The translations under genes and the position numbers were made by a program. From assembly GCF_026151205.1 (NCBI RefSeq), contig NC_087076.1, forward strand, positions 19,711,919-19,775,918: a stretch of DNA of 64,000 bases, read 5' to 3'. Shown one piece after another: positions 8,287-19,460 of the stretch (positions are counted from its first letter, which is position 1; each line of letters begins with the position of its first letter). The stretch is from Bolinopsis microptera (taxonomy: Eukaryota > Ctenophora > Tentaculata > Lobata > Bolinopsidae). Under the pieces are notes generated by a model, which saw only the letters and a program-made list of their open reading frames with translations, was not told where the DNA came from and did no database searches.

Positions 8287-10824
8287 TATGGACACGTTCA
8301 TTTGAGTTTGAGGATATTGGTAAATATAAGTGACCCTATTAAAAGGCACAGTGTAGTTGACTTTGTCACACTATGAAATTACACAAACCCTTGATGGTTA
8401 GGATAATCGTCTCATCCTCTAGGCTAACTTTGTCACATAACGATATCTTAATCAGGTGATAAGATATCGCTTAAATACGGCCGGCACGGAAATGGTTACA
8501 TTGTCACACTATAAACATGTGACAGAGTAAATATGGACCCCTTGCTGCCGTTTTTGACCAAAATTTTGAGTGTCCAGTTGATTGGATGGGTACATATGAC
8601 CATTACCTACATATTTGAAGACTTTTTTCGTTAGATGGTGCACTCAGGTTTACTCTGTCACACATTTAAGAAAATATGTGAACAATGTTTAGGGAACCCT
8701 GATAAGCAATGCTGAGTAGTGTAGGTTTAGTTAATGGCCTGGAAGTGCTAGGAATTGTTATTATATCATATAGTCGCAAGGAATTAAAACACAGAAGGCA
8801 CATACAAGTTTACTTTGTCACATAATCTTGATGATATCTGAACATGTGTGAAATTGAACAAATAATGATATACCAGCTTAAACCCTTTGTATTACGTACT
8901 ATGGATCAAACAACACTGCTAGTACCATGCACCAGTCACATAAATCATTATCGGGTGGTAATATGTTAACAGTGTCACAATTAAACTACCGCAACATGGT
9001 CAAAAATAGGGTAATTTTGTCACAAAAAAATTATTATAACTCTGTCAGCTCCTTGCTGGCAAAATAACTAGTTTATCGAAATTTTTTTGATGATAAAATT
9101 ACATAGTATTCTAATAGAGGTATAGTTCTTCAAAATAGGGGCAAGACATGTTTACTTTGTCACATCAGTTATTATAAGAGTTAGGTAATCGTCATCAGAT
9201 TAACCGATCTTTTTCGTAGTATGGATCGATTAATATAGGCAATAAAGCATCCTAATTCCTATGCCAATTTTAACACACTATCTTGATATTGTTGGGGCAG
9301 GACAAGTTAATTTTGTCACATTTTTAGTGAGTTTGACAAATTTAACCTGAAATTGTTAAACTTGAGCTCTGATGTTCTGGACAATATTCTACCAATCGTT
9401 TCTGAAAGAATGTTGAATTCTAATACAGTTATAGATCTTTAAAATAGGGGCAAGACATGTTTACTTTGTCACATCAGTTATTATTAGAGTTAGGTAATCA
9501 TCATCACATTAGCATATATTCTTTTGTAGTTTGGATTGATTTATTTAGGTAATAAAGCAGCCTATGCTAATTTTTACACACTATCTTGAAATTGTTGGTG
9601 CAGGAAAAGTTAATTTTGTCACATTTTTAGTGACTTTGACAAATTTAACCTAAAATTGCTAAACTTGAGCTCTGATGTTCTGGACAATATTCTACCAATC
9701 GTTTCTGAAAGAGTATTGAATTCTAATTCAGTTATAGATCTTCAAAATAGGGGCAAGACATGTTTACTTTGTCACATCAGTTATTATTAGAGTTAGGTAA
9801 TCGTCATCACATTAACATATATTCTTTTGTAGTTTGGATTGATTTAGTTAGGTAATAAAGCAGCCTATGCTAATTTTTACACACTATCTTGAAATTGTTG
9901 GGGCAGGAAAAGTTAATTTTGTCACATTTTTAGTGACTTTGACAAATTTAACCTAAAATTGCTAAACTTGAGCTCTGATGTTCTGGACAATATTCTACCA
10001 ATTTTTTCTGAAAGAATGTTGAATTCTAAAAGAGTTATAGAATATATAGATCTTCAAAATAGGGGCAAGACATGTTTACTTTGTCACATCAGTTATTATA
10101 AGAGTTATTATAAGAGACTACTTCATTATATAATCATTGTTTTTAACCTATTTAAGATTTCGTATAATTTTTTGTGACAATGTAAACATCAACTGATCTT
10201 AACTTGCATCAACTACATTGTCATCATGTAAAGTTTTTCCGCCTTTTAAACCAAAATCAGATATAAATTATTCGCCCAAAATTTTAAATTCCATATATTG
10301 TGACAGAATTAACCTCATTTCCCAATAACCAAGTGCCTGTAATAGCTAACTATTCAAAGCAACATATTTTAGGGCTATGATTGGTACTCCGTACTTGGTA
10401 GATCAACCATCAAATAATGAATAAAAAGGGTTTTGAGGACACCTCACAGTAGAATAGAGGTATGGTATTCTGAGTGTGACAAAGTTACCTAAATATTGCC
10501 TTGTAACCGTTCGATCCGTGCCCTTTAACCAATGTTGTATCATAATTGTTAGATTGACCTAATCTACTATGTTTCAGACCAAGGAATGATAATTAGACAA
10601 CTGCAGTTAACTAAGTCACAAAAATGTGACATTTGAAACATTATAGTGCCTAACAACAATAGATTTTCTTTCTGAGCAGTGCATATGGGAGTATGGGTTA
10701 CGTGGCTAATGTTCAGAACTTCTGAACGTGCTAGGTTAATAGATGTCAAAATTAAGCCACTATCGTCAAAAACGCTATTATTTTTGTTTACCAATATCCT
10801 CAAACTCAAATGAACGTGTCCATA
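8287..10824. mobile_element. 2.5-kb non-coding element with 38-bp inverted repeats and arrayed TTTGTCACA motifs
   Basis: Begins TATGGACACGTTCATTTGAG and ends with the exact inverse of a 38-bp sequence (8287-8324 against 10787-10824). TA lies on both outer sides, consistent with a TA target duplication, though the flanks are AT-rich. No protein-coding frame of note exists. The interior contains about 20 instances of a motif near (A/T)NTTTGTCACA or its inverse TGTGACAAA, roughly every 70-155 bases, and a ~300-bp tandem array at 9110-10110. A second, diverged copy flanks the retroelements at 130-420 and 3456-3966. I read it as a non-autonomous DNA transposon family with internal satellite. Confidence 0.7.
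9110..10110 (+). repeat. ~300-bp tandem repeat, about 3.2 units
   Basis: The segment GGGGCAAGACATGTTTACTT recurs at about 9138, 9447, 9750 and 10061, giving spacings of about 309, 302 and 312. Each unit has two TTTGTCACAT sites about 150 bases apart plus CTTGAGCTCTGATGTTCTGG. Units 2 and 3 are nearly identical; the first is more diverged and the last is partial with a small AT insertion. Confidence 0.9.
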
Positions 10825-10826
10825 TA

Positions 10827-11504
10827 GTAAGATGTAGTAAAATATAGTGGGTAAGCACTACATCTAATATTCTGATAATCCCAATAATGAAACATCTGCC
10901 AGGAGGTCAATCAAAACCATTGCAATCAAGACTATTGTAATGAACTACTTCTCTGAACCTGGGGCCAGTGGGTGGCCATTGGGTGGCTGTTATTTTCACG
11001 CATGATCCGTCGATTCGAGCATCATTAATGGTGAGTTGCTATCTTTTGTGGACTCATAAGGTGAATATCGCAGCGCGTTAGAGTGCAGGTTAGAAACGCG
11101 TTAGAGTAAGATTAAGAACTCAATACAGCATGGAGTGGGGATTGGCGAGGAAGTGAATTATACTTCTAACCCGGTGATATTCAGTAGTACTGACCTACTA
11201 GTCTCGGCACCGCAATTAATTAGACATGATCTGCAGATATCCGCCCCTGTCACTGCTAATCATTATACTTGGAAGCTCATTGCTTGTACCAACCTGTTGT
11301 CAGGAATAACCCTGCCTTGAGACTCAGGAAATCAGTGGTACCGGGTAGTCTGACGCTCAGACTACAAATACTGATCATAGTTCGTGGGCAATCTAACTCT
11401 TCCATCCTATACCAAGACGTATTACTATATAATAAAGTAATAAGTAACTTTAAAGATATTATTATAATAATATTTGATTAATTTTCAATTCGGAGTACTT
11501 CACA
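10827..11504. other. Intergenic stretch, nothing recognised
   Basis: A short near-repeat, CGCGTTAGAGT, occurs twice near 11073-11103. No coding exon with matching splice sites or RNA gene is supported. Confidence 0.4.
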
Positions 11505-12697
11505 TTGCACCACACGGCACCACACGGCACCAAACGACACCACACGGCACCACACTGCACCACACGGCACCACACTGCACCACACGGCACCAAACGGCAC
11601 CACACTGCACCACACGGCATCACACTGCGCCACACTGCACAACACTGCACCACACTGCGCCACACGGCACCACACTACACCACACGGCACCACACTGCGC
11701 CACACTGTACCTCACTGCACCACACGGCACCACACTGCACCACATTGCACCACACTGCACAACACGGCACCACACTGCACCACACTGCACCACACTGCAC
11801 CACATTGCACCACACTGCACAACACGGCACCAAACGGCACCACACGGCACCACACTGCACCACATTGCACCACACTGCGCCACACTGCACCACATTGCAC
11901 CACATTGCACCACATTGCACCACACTGCACCACATTGCACCACACTGCGCCACATTGCACCACACTGCACCACACTGCACCACACGGCATCACACTGCAC
12001 CACACTGCACCACACTGCACCACACGGCATCACACGGCACCAACGGGCACAACACGGCACCACACGGCATCACACGGCACCAACCGGCACCACACGGCAC
12101 AACACTGCACCACATTGCACCACACTACACAACACGGCACCACACGGCACCACACTGCACCACATTGCACCACACTGCGCCACACTGCGCCACACTGCAC
12201 CACACTGCACCACACTGCACCACACTGCACCACACTGCACCACATTGCACCACACTGCACCACACGGCACCACACTGTACCACACGGCACCACATTGCAC
12301 CACACTGCACAACACGGCACCACACGGCACCACACTGCACCGCACGGCACCACACGGCACCACACTGCACCACATTGCACCACACTGCACCACATTGCAC
12401 CACACTGCGCCACACTGCACCACACCGCATCACACGGCACCAACCGGTACCACACGGCACAACACTGCACCACATTGCACCAACCGGCACCACACGGCAC
12501 AACACTGCACCACATTGCACCACACTACACAACACGGCACCACACTGCACCACATTGCACCACACTGCGCCACACTGCACCACACTACACCACACTGCAC
12601 CACACTGCACCACACTGCACCACACTGCACCACATTGCACCACACTGCACCACACTGCACCACACGGCACCACATTGCACCACACTGCACAACACGG
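11505..12697. repeat. 1.2-kb minisatellite of 10-bp units (CACACTGCAC variants)
   Basis: About 119 consecutive 10-bp units. The main forms are CACACTGCAC, CACACGGCAC and CACATTGCAC, with rarer CACACTGCGC, CACACTACAC, AACACGGCAC and CAACCGGCAC. Phase is kept almost perfectly from end to end. Because no unit form makes a stop in most phases, all six frames are open for hundreds of codons, giving HHTAPHCTT-type text on one strand and VWCSVVQCGA-type text on the other; these are not genes. Variant units recur in blocks (for example the CAACCGGCAC-containing blocks near 12080, 12440 and 12480), which indicates higher-order duplication. Confidence 0.95.
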
Positions 12698-12811
12698 TCG
12701 CTCCCCTTTTCTTTTTTATCAAGACATTTATTTTACTTCGGTGTATTCCAACAGCCACATTGTTACTCAAGTGCAACCAGCCAATTACAGGAAGCCGAAG
12801 GATTTATTTGG

Positions 12812-13064
12812 CCAGTGACGGTTAAGGTAGTGCGTACCATACTTTCTTCGCCCGAAACTTTGCTGCAATGTGCAGCTCCTCATTTAACCTTCACACCCGA
12901 TTTCTCGAGTATTCGGCTGAGTAGACCGGGGGGCTGCATAGACCACTCAGGATCCTTAGCTGAACGTCAACGACACTCACCCCACGACCAGGCAGACAGT
13001 GGGATTCGAACTCGCAACCTCACGATTGCAAAGCTGGCGTTCTAACCAACTGCGCTACCTGGCC
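12812..13064 (-). mobile_element. tRNA-derived SINE
   Basis: On the minus strand the element starts at 13064 with a tRNA-like head: GGCCAGGTAGCGCAGTTGG (A box), then AGTTCGAATCCCACT (B box) about 40 bases later. A non-tRNA body of roughly 180 bases follows, down to GGCC at 12812. The anticodon stem does not pair and there is no 3' acceptor strand, so it is not a functional tRNA. The body contains GTTCAGCTAAGGATCC and CAGCCCCCCGGTCTAC. Confidence 0.7.
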
Positions 13065-13562
13065 TTAAAACCTGGCCTGGTACATCAAAAAGATCTAGTA
13101 TTATTATTCTAACCGAAGAAACATAATGTGAGACTATTTAGGTATCAGAGTATCCATGATAATTCGAATGAAAAGCATTTTCAAACAGTTACGGAATAGC
13201 ACTTATCAAATCTTTAAGTTGAGGGAGCACTACAATCATGTTCCACAAAGAAATGATTAATAACCAAGGAGTAGGTAGCGCTAATATAATATTAAGCCAT
13301 AAAGGGATTATTAAAGTAGCGCTAACATTGATAAAATTTACAACAAAATAATAACATGATAGTAACAATACGAGGTGATCAAACGAGCTCGAGAATCGAG
13401 CTTGGTAGGCTCCAAAATATGAGACTTTTTATGGCCTTGATCAGTGCCCCTAAAATGAAATGGAAGTACATATAATAAACAATTTTTTTCGTTAAATAAA
13501 TGGACCAGATTAAGATGTTATTGTAAAATTAGTAAAACGTTTATCTACCATAATAATATTAT
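13065..13562. other. AT-rich intergenic stretch
   Basis: No gene or structured repeat recognised. Confidence 0.4.
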
Positions 13563-13692
13563 GTAGTAGTTGTACAGCATTACTAAGGTAATGGGACTAC
13601 TGCGAACCTTGACTGCGACTTTGTTAACAAGGTTTGGCCGGTAGAAGGTCCGCGGTAGTCCCATTACCTTAGTATTACTGTACAACTACTAC
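13563..13692. mobile_element. 130-bp hairpin MITE
   Basis: Arms of about 45-48 bases: GTAGTAGTTGTACAGCATTA at the left, pairing with TAATACTGTACAACTACTAC-type sequence (the real right end carries one-base differences). AAGGTAATGGGACTAC is shared exactly. No coding content; the superfamily is not assigned. Confidence 0.7.
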
Positions 13693-14435
13693 AGAAGTAA
13701 TCCCGATAACATCCAACCTCTGCCTGATCCAGAGGATGTCACCATTTTACCTTCACACAGACATCGAACGCTGTAAGAAGATGATGATCAGACCTCGTTA
13801 TAATAATATTATGTTAATAATATAATGTTGGACAATCGTTTTAATATCATATTGTACACTGGTCCATCAGCCTAGTAGTATTGGTTCAGCTCCCCTCTGA
13901 AATGAGCACTATTGTCCACTAAGCTCTGTTATATATGAAATTAGCTGAAATTTGGATAAATATGAATGGTCTGAGATAAACGTTCGATTGTCGTAATGAA
14001 CTTGTTTTGACTTTCAACTTGATTAATTAGAAGACTCATTATGATATGCGGTCAAGGCATCCTCTCTGTAACTGGTAAGCACAGGGTACAGAACTCTAAA
14101 ATGTTGAAATAACGGCCTTTAACGAGGAAATCTGACTGTATTGTAAAAGGTTAATTTAAAGTGGCTGGTCCATTTCATTGTTTAAATTGTAAAATGAAGG
14201 TATATGAATTGATCGAGCATGGCTGGAAATCATTGATTGGCACAAACAACTCGATCATGGTAACTGTCAGCCTCAAAGTTTGGTTAATTTTCCAGTTTAT
14301 GGAAAATTCCAGTTAACCAAAAAACCGGTCAATTAACTCACAACATCGACTTTGAGCGGGGTCCTCACTGTTAAATCATGTTAAGTCGGTGTTTGGTATA
14401 TCGGGAATGGATAATAATAATTAGTAATTACAATT
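13693..14435. other. Intergenic stretch, nothing recognised
   Basis: Scattered AT-rich sequence with no supported exon, RNA or repeat. The words GTTAACCAAA and TGGTTAATTTTCC near 14275-14325 form a weak inverted pair only. Confidence 0.35.
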
Positions 14436-14760
14436 AACTAGCAGGAACCCGTATAACTATAACCCTAAAATGGTGTCAAGACTCAAGAGACTAAAATAAT
14501 TATTACCTATTTAATTCGCGTTTTTGACACCACTTGGGGGTCCAAATTTTGGGCTCTAAAACTCCTATTTCTTGGCAAATTTTTATTTTTTCATGCTGAT
14601 TTGGAAGCCATTAGAGCATATGACCCAGTCAAAAACGTTTCAGTTGTATATCTTTTGCGGTTTTTGCGGAAAGTCGCGTTAAAGCTGATGCCGTGGTGTC
14701 AGTAAAATGGTACGGAATCCTCCATATATATCGTCTCGCTTTATATATAGTAAGATAGTT
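14436..14760 (+). repeat. Dispersed repeat family, copy d (best full-length copy)
   Basis: Starts AACTAGCAGGAACCCGT and runs through ATGGTGTCAAGACTCAAGAG, TTTTTGACACCACTTGGGGG (an internal inverted pair with GGTGTCAA), TTTTTGCGGAAAGTCGCG and GATGCCGTGGTGTCAG, to CGTCTCGCTTTATATATAG at about 14725-14750. At about 325 bp and non-coding, it serves as the reference for the other copies. Confidence 0.7.
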
Positions 14761-16204
14761 AGTATATACCATAAAAACGACTTTGCAACCTAAGATCTTA
14801 TGATGGCAAAACACTAAACAGTAGTTGCCTACCCCAGCTATAATTGATGATGGCAACCCTTTTGCGTCAAAAATAGCGCCCGGACGCGAAAAGAATATAG
14901 GATCAGGGATCTACGTAAAGGACTAAAATGAAGAAACTCAATCTCAGCTCGGTTGTAGTAATTTAATATATTCGTTGCGCACTCTCCTGGTGCCCCTATG
15001 TCTGATCCTTTGTATTCCATAGTCCCATTGTTCGGACCATTCTCGAATATACATAGTATCTGTGACGCGTGGCAATTCGACTACGAAGAGCATTATGTGA
15101 GAGGTCGATCACAGATTGGGCGGAGAAAAATAATAAGATTCAAAGTTGGCTTGATTGATTTTTTATGGGGATGAGCTCATATTTTGTGAGATGTTGAACC
15201 ATGATACGACTTAACTGTTGGGGTTTTAATGCAGAAGGCTAATTAAATGCACGAAAGTATGATTGCTTTGCCAAACCAATTTACCATCTAATATTAATAA
15301 TCGCCTTCATTCCGCTTCGCGTGAGTTCAATAAACTTTATTAAAGTTCAGGTATTGAACACCCTAACGCCATCTTCACAAACGATCAAGCAAATGTGTGA
15401 CCTCGTCTCGGCATGGAAACTGGTATACAGTACAAATTGGAATCAACAAGGGGAGAATTGGACTCACTTCCAGTACGTGGACCGGTTTCCAAATACTCAA
15501 ATAGAAAATTCAAAAAGAGTCTGGCAAAATGAATGAGTTATAAAATCACAAACAGGGGTCTCAACGTGAGATCTGATGGAAAATGTGTTATCTGACCCCG
15601 TGGTAATACGAAACTATAACTTATTTACTAAAAGAAGCATTAGATCATTCACGTGACGAAATATTTTAAATCTTATTGGCTATTATAAGCTAGCCATGCA
15701 AGACTTAAAATCTGTTTTTTAGTACATAGCTACAGCTAACATTGTACATTCTAAAAACCCACTTCAAATTTGTTGTTTAGTCGATAAAAACATTGGTCCA
15801 TTACATAAGAATTCGAAGGAAAGACAAGCTACGACACATTTGTTGAGATTTAGGTATTTTAGTGTAGTACAAAGTGATCTTTAAATATTTTATAGTAAAT
15901 AAAATCTAATTCAGAATATTCCACAAAATAAAGATTGAACAGTGTTAAGGTAATAAGGTGCTACATGCTCTCGAGTAGCCTGGCCTATACAGTAAACGAT
16001 AAAGTTTAAGATCTGTAGATCATCATGGCCCAGCTGGTGTGCCGTTCTATTATACAAGAGACTTCAACCACGTGCGGTCACGATCTAACGCGCTAATAGT
16101 CTTCAATCGGTACCTAATCTGCCATAATATTATATCGTGTTTTAGTATTGCAATAAAAGTGGGAATCGGGATATGCTTGTCAAGTCTTTATCTAAGTAAT
16201 CTTA
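14761..16204. other. Intergenic stretch with one unassigned short open frame
   Basis: A plus-strand open frame at about 15351-15536 follows an acceptor-like TTAAAGTTCAG and reads CDLVSAWKLVYSTNWNQQ. The DLVxAWxxxxP-like spacing faintly recalls the end of a LINE endonuclease domain, but the resemblance is too weak to call. Nothing else is supported. Confidence 0.3.
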
Positions 16205-16525
16205 CTACTTTACTATATAAAGCGAGACGATATATATATAATATATAATATATATATATATCTGTTGCCATTTTACTGACACCACGACATCAATTTTAAC
16301 ACTACTTTCCGCGAAAACCGTGAGAGATATACTTTTGAAATTTTGTGGACTGGGTCGACTGCTTTTATGGCCTTTTAATTTTGACTAGTATGAATAAATA
16401 CAAAATTTCACAAGGAAGGAATAATTTAGGTCTCGAAAAATGAACCCCCAAGTGGTGTCAAGATCACTAAATAAGTAAATATCGTTGTCTTTTGACACCA
16501 CTTTAGAGTTAGACGGTATCCTAGG
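16205..16525 (-). repeat. Dispersed repeat family, copy e (inverted)
   Basis: Minus-strand copy. On the plus strand it reads TATATAAAGCGAGACGATAT at the left end, then an expanded AT tract, CCATTTTACTGACACCAC, CTTTCCGC, GAACCCCCAAGTGGTGTCAA and TTGACACCACTTTAGAGTTA at the right end. It is more diverged than copies c and d. Confidence 0.65.
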
Positions 16526-16678
16526 GCAATGCCAAATAGACAAACTGATATCTATTAGTAATATTGATACAGATAATGAAATAGCAGCTTGGTACGGGGT
16601 TTATTCTGGAACGTTGTGGGTCAGCCAAGTTACGCCCAGTTCAGTTAATGAATGAATTCTTTCATCAGTTACCGTAAA

Positions 16679-16738
16679 ACCTGGAGAAAATGCGATCACG
16701 TGCGTAAAAACTGGAGAAAATGCGATCACGTGCATTGC
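16679..16738 (+). repeat. 30-bp tandem duplication containing CACGTG-type core
   Basis: The sequence CTGGAGAAAATGCGATCACG followed by TGC occurs twice, 30 bases apart (about 16681 and 16711), with exact identity over about 25 bases. Confidence 0.8.
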
Positions 16739-17165
16739 AGTTCAATATGATCTTCACATGGAAACGGCTCCTTTAAGATCCTTGCATGGTTATACTTTCA
16801 AGCAGTTTATTTGATGAGGTAGAAGTCACGATCAACCGTTATCTTTACTCGAATACTCCAGCAATGTAGCCACGATTAATTTACTGTTACAACGGAGTCA
16901 CCTGAAGTAAATATTAAACTGAGCTGCGAGCACAAAATCTGTCGTACGTGAGTTGTTGTCATGACAACTTAAAATACTCAATTTATAAGTTATTATATCG
17001 CTAAATGCTATTCAAAACTCTTTAACCAGCACATGATTGATTTGTGATGAATCAATCAGTCGCTGGTTCACTTCTACATCTTCTTAGCATTTGCGGCATA
17101 CCTTCCCCTCGCTTCAGAAAATACAAAAGAAAGTCAGAACATTCACTCTGTGAATGATACTTGAT

Positions 17166-17698
17166 GCGAAAATATCCTTGACAAGGAAGGCCTGACAGAA
17201 GATATGGTAGCTTTTTTTTGGGGACGTCGTTGGGGTTCTCTTATCAGGATTTATTGGAAAGAAGGTGGGACGGAAATTCACGGTCATCAGCTTCTCTGCG
17301 CTAGCTTTGTTATGCACGATATCTGGATATTTCGATTTGAATGAAATCCTGAAGGTGATCTTGAACATGCTACTTCGCTTGTTCGGAACTGGGTTACAGT
17401 TTACAATCTGGCTCATTTCTGTGGGACATTATCCCACCGTTCTCAGGAGCACAGCTTCAACCTTCATATACTCTCTGACTCTCTTGGGGACGCTGGTGGG
17501 ACTGCTGGCTGTTTCCTCACATACTTACTGTATCCAGTAAGTCCTGTTTGTGTGGTGAGCTTATTTGTTGGGACTGCAGCGGTACAACTTGTGGCATCGG
17601 TATTTTTTAATACTAAAAACAAAGATTTAGCTGCTCACACAAGGAGGGCTAATTCAACAGGACATGACGAAAATATCTTGCTTAGCCGAGACTTTTAA
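17166..17698 (+). pseudogene. SLC22/SV2-like major-facilitator transporter, C-terminal remnant with two frameshifts
   Basis: Three consecutive plus-strand frames join into the last six-helix half of an SLC22-type transporter. Frame one ends ILDKEGLTEDMVAFF. After a shift in the T8G4 run near 17215 comes GDVVGVLLSGFIGKKVGRKF, where the GKKVGRK loop is the expected inter-helix motif. Then follows GHYPTVLRSTASTFIYSL, matching the 'ELYPTVIRNTG' signature of the family. A second shift near 17495-17515 leads to AGCFLTYLLYPVSPVCVV and a hydrophilic tail ending at TAA 17698. No upstream exon joins it: the frame closes at TGA 17162. It is a decayed fragment unless both shifts are sequencing errors. 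The substrate cannot be inferred. Confidence 0.6.
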
Positions 17699-19241
17699 AT
17701 GGTTACTTCCGGTCCCAATTTCTAAACGTTTTACTTTTATTGCAAATAATTTAGTGTTATCTTTTGTCCTCCAAATTTGCTTTATGAATTATAGCTAATA
17801 ATAAGTGGATAGATTAAAGGATAGGTCATCAGCATTTTAATCGTAAAGAAATTTTAGGGAATATTTAGCAAACCTGGCTAATTAAGCAAATATTAAGTAA
17901 ATATGATTAAGTAAATATGATTAGGCAAATATGATTAAGCAAATATCTTTAATTTGTTTATAAATAGATCATCATTCATACTTTTGAATCATCATATATT
18001 CGTGATTCGTGAAAGTTACATCTTGAGCTTCAAAATCTACTGGTCAGATTTTTAAGATGTCTATTTATGTTCTATTTTTGATTTGAATAAAGTAATAATA
18101 TAACAATTTGCCAAGAACTACCTCCAGGTTGTGCTCATGCTTCTCAAGCAATCAATCAATATTTTATATTTGTGCTCTATGTTGAGGTTGTAAATTTTTA
18201 AATCCCATGTCAGCTACTAACTGATAAAGAAAGGCAACGGCACAAATCCAACGAAATACAACGGAAACCCAACCAACTAAACATGTTAAACTAAATTTCA
18301 AAATTGCTCACGTGAGGTAAAGTCTAGCAGGAATCCAGCATATTCCTCTCCAGATAATATGAACTACTCTAAAGTTCTCACTGCTCAGACAACATATCAA
18401 GTTAGGGGATACCAAGCGCCAGATTTTGACAGGACTTGACATTTTCTTCACCAGTACGTGTGTTTGTAATCGGTAGTCAGTACTGTGCTAGCCACACTCC
18501 TCACCAGGTGTCCAGAATATTATCACGATATGACTTCACTCAGTCAGCCTCACTGACAGCTCCGTATATCGGATATAATACAATCACGATCACCAGTCTT
18601 ATTACAATCTTGATGAGTCGAAGTCATCGATATGTCATTGATATCATGGCAATGATATAGACGAGACTGGCTCTTAACGGTCTTGTTGTATATCCGTGTG
18701 TGCCTTCAATGCTGTGCTAAATGGTAGTTTATATAACACAGTTACTTACTTTCCTTGGTTACCTAACCGGAACACTGAAACGCAATGGGCGGGACAATAT
18801 ACCCACTATACAATTATATACTCGCTGAATACCGATATTAATTCGAATTCGTTTATTTAATTAGTTCAGTCAAATAAACAAAACCATCAAAAAATAACCA
18901 CTTTAAAACATTTTCAGCAAGAAAATAAAATCCAAAAGGGTATATTTTTGTCCGAAAAGTGCTATGGTCCAGAAAATTTGGATTTACAAATCTGATCATT
19001 AAAAAATACACTGTACACGGAACAACCTTTCTCCGAATGTGTAAAATTTCTCATGGTGTGTTTTGCCATACTCATTACTCAATACTCACGGTGAAACCAT
19101 ACTTCTAGCAGGTGTTTGCTGTAAAAATAACACGAAGCCTCACCTCTCACCCCATTTATCATGTTGCATTATTTAGTTCACAGAAGGTCGGAAGGAAAAT
19201 GTCATGAAAACTGCTCTTCGACCTGCCAGAGAAACTAAGTA
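17699..19241. other. Intergenic stretch, nothing recognised
   Basis: AT-rich, with short ATTAAGTAAATATG repeats near 17880-17950. The word AGTCTAGCAGGAATCC near 18325 resembles the 5' end of the dispersed family of copies a-e, but its body does not follow. Confidence 0.4.
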
Positions 19242-19458
19242 CAGTAAAACCCTGATTTACCGTGCCCCGATTTACCGTGCCCCGATTTACCGCGCCCCGA
19301 TTTACCGCAAACCCTGATTTACCGTGGCCATTTCCTTTCCCCCAAATAGTATATCACTATTTAAATGTAAAAAAACAAAACCCCGATTTACCGCGGACCC
19401 CGATTTACCGCGAATGTTTCCTTTCCCCCAAACTCTGCGGTAAATCGGGGTTTTACTG
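19242..19458. mobile_element. pogo-like MITE with internal 14-15-bp GATTTACCG repeats
   Basis: 217-bp unit flanked by TA on both sides. Termini are CAGTAAAACCCTGATTTACC at the left and the inverse CGGTAAATCGGGGTTTTACTG (one base differs) at the right. The CAGTAAAACCC terminus with TA target suits the pogo/Tigger group. Inside, CCCCGATTTACCG(T/C)G recurs about six times (four in a row at 19255-19315, two near 19380-19410), so the terminal motif itself has been amplified subterminally. Non-coding. Confidence 0.8.
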
Positions 19459-19460
19459 TA

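Noticed and set aside
11462-13045. Long open frames (up to 523 codons) across 11.5-13.0 kb on both strands
   Set aside because: They are translations of a 10-bp minisatellite without stops, continuing into a SINE; all frames are open and the composition is not protein-like.
12990-13064. A tRNA gene (A and B boxes present)
   Set aside because: The anticodon stem does not pair and no acceptor 3' strand is present; the sequence continues as a SINE body.
15321-15536. A host exon or LINE endonuclease fragment
   Set aside because: Only a faint motif resemblance and one acceptor-like site; insufficient for a gene call.
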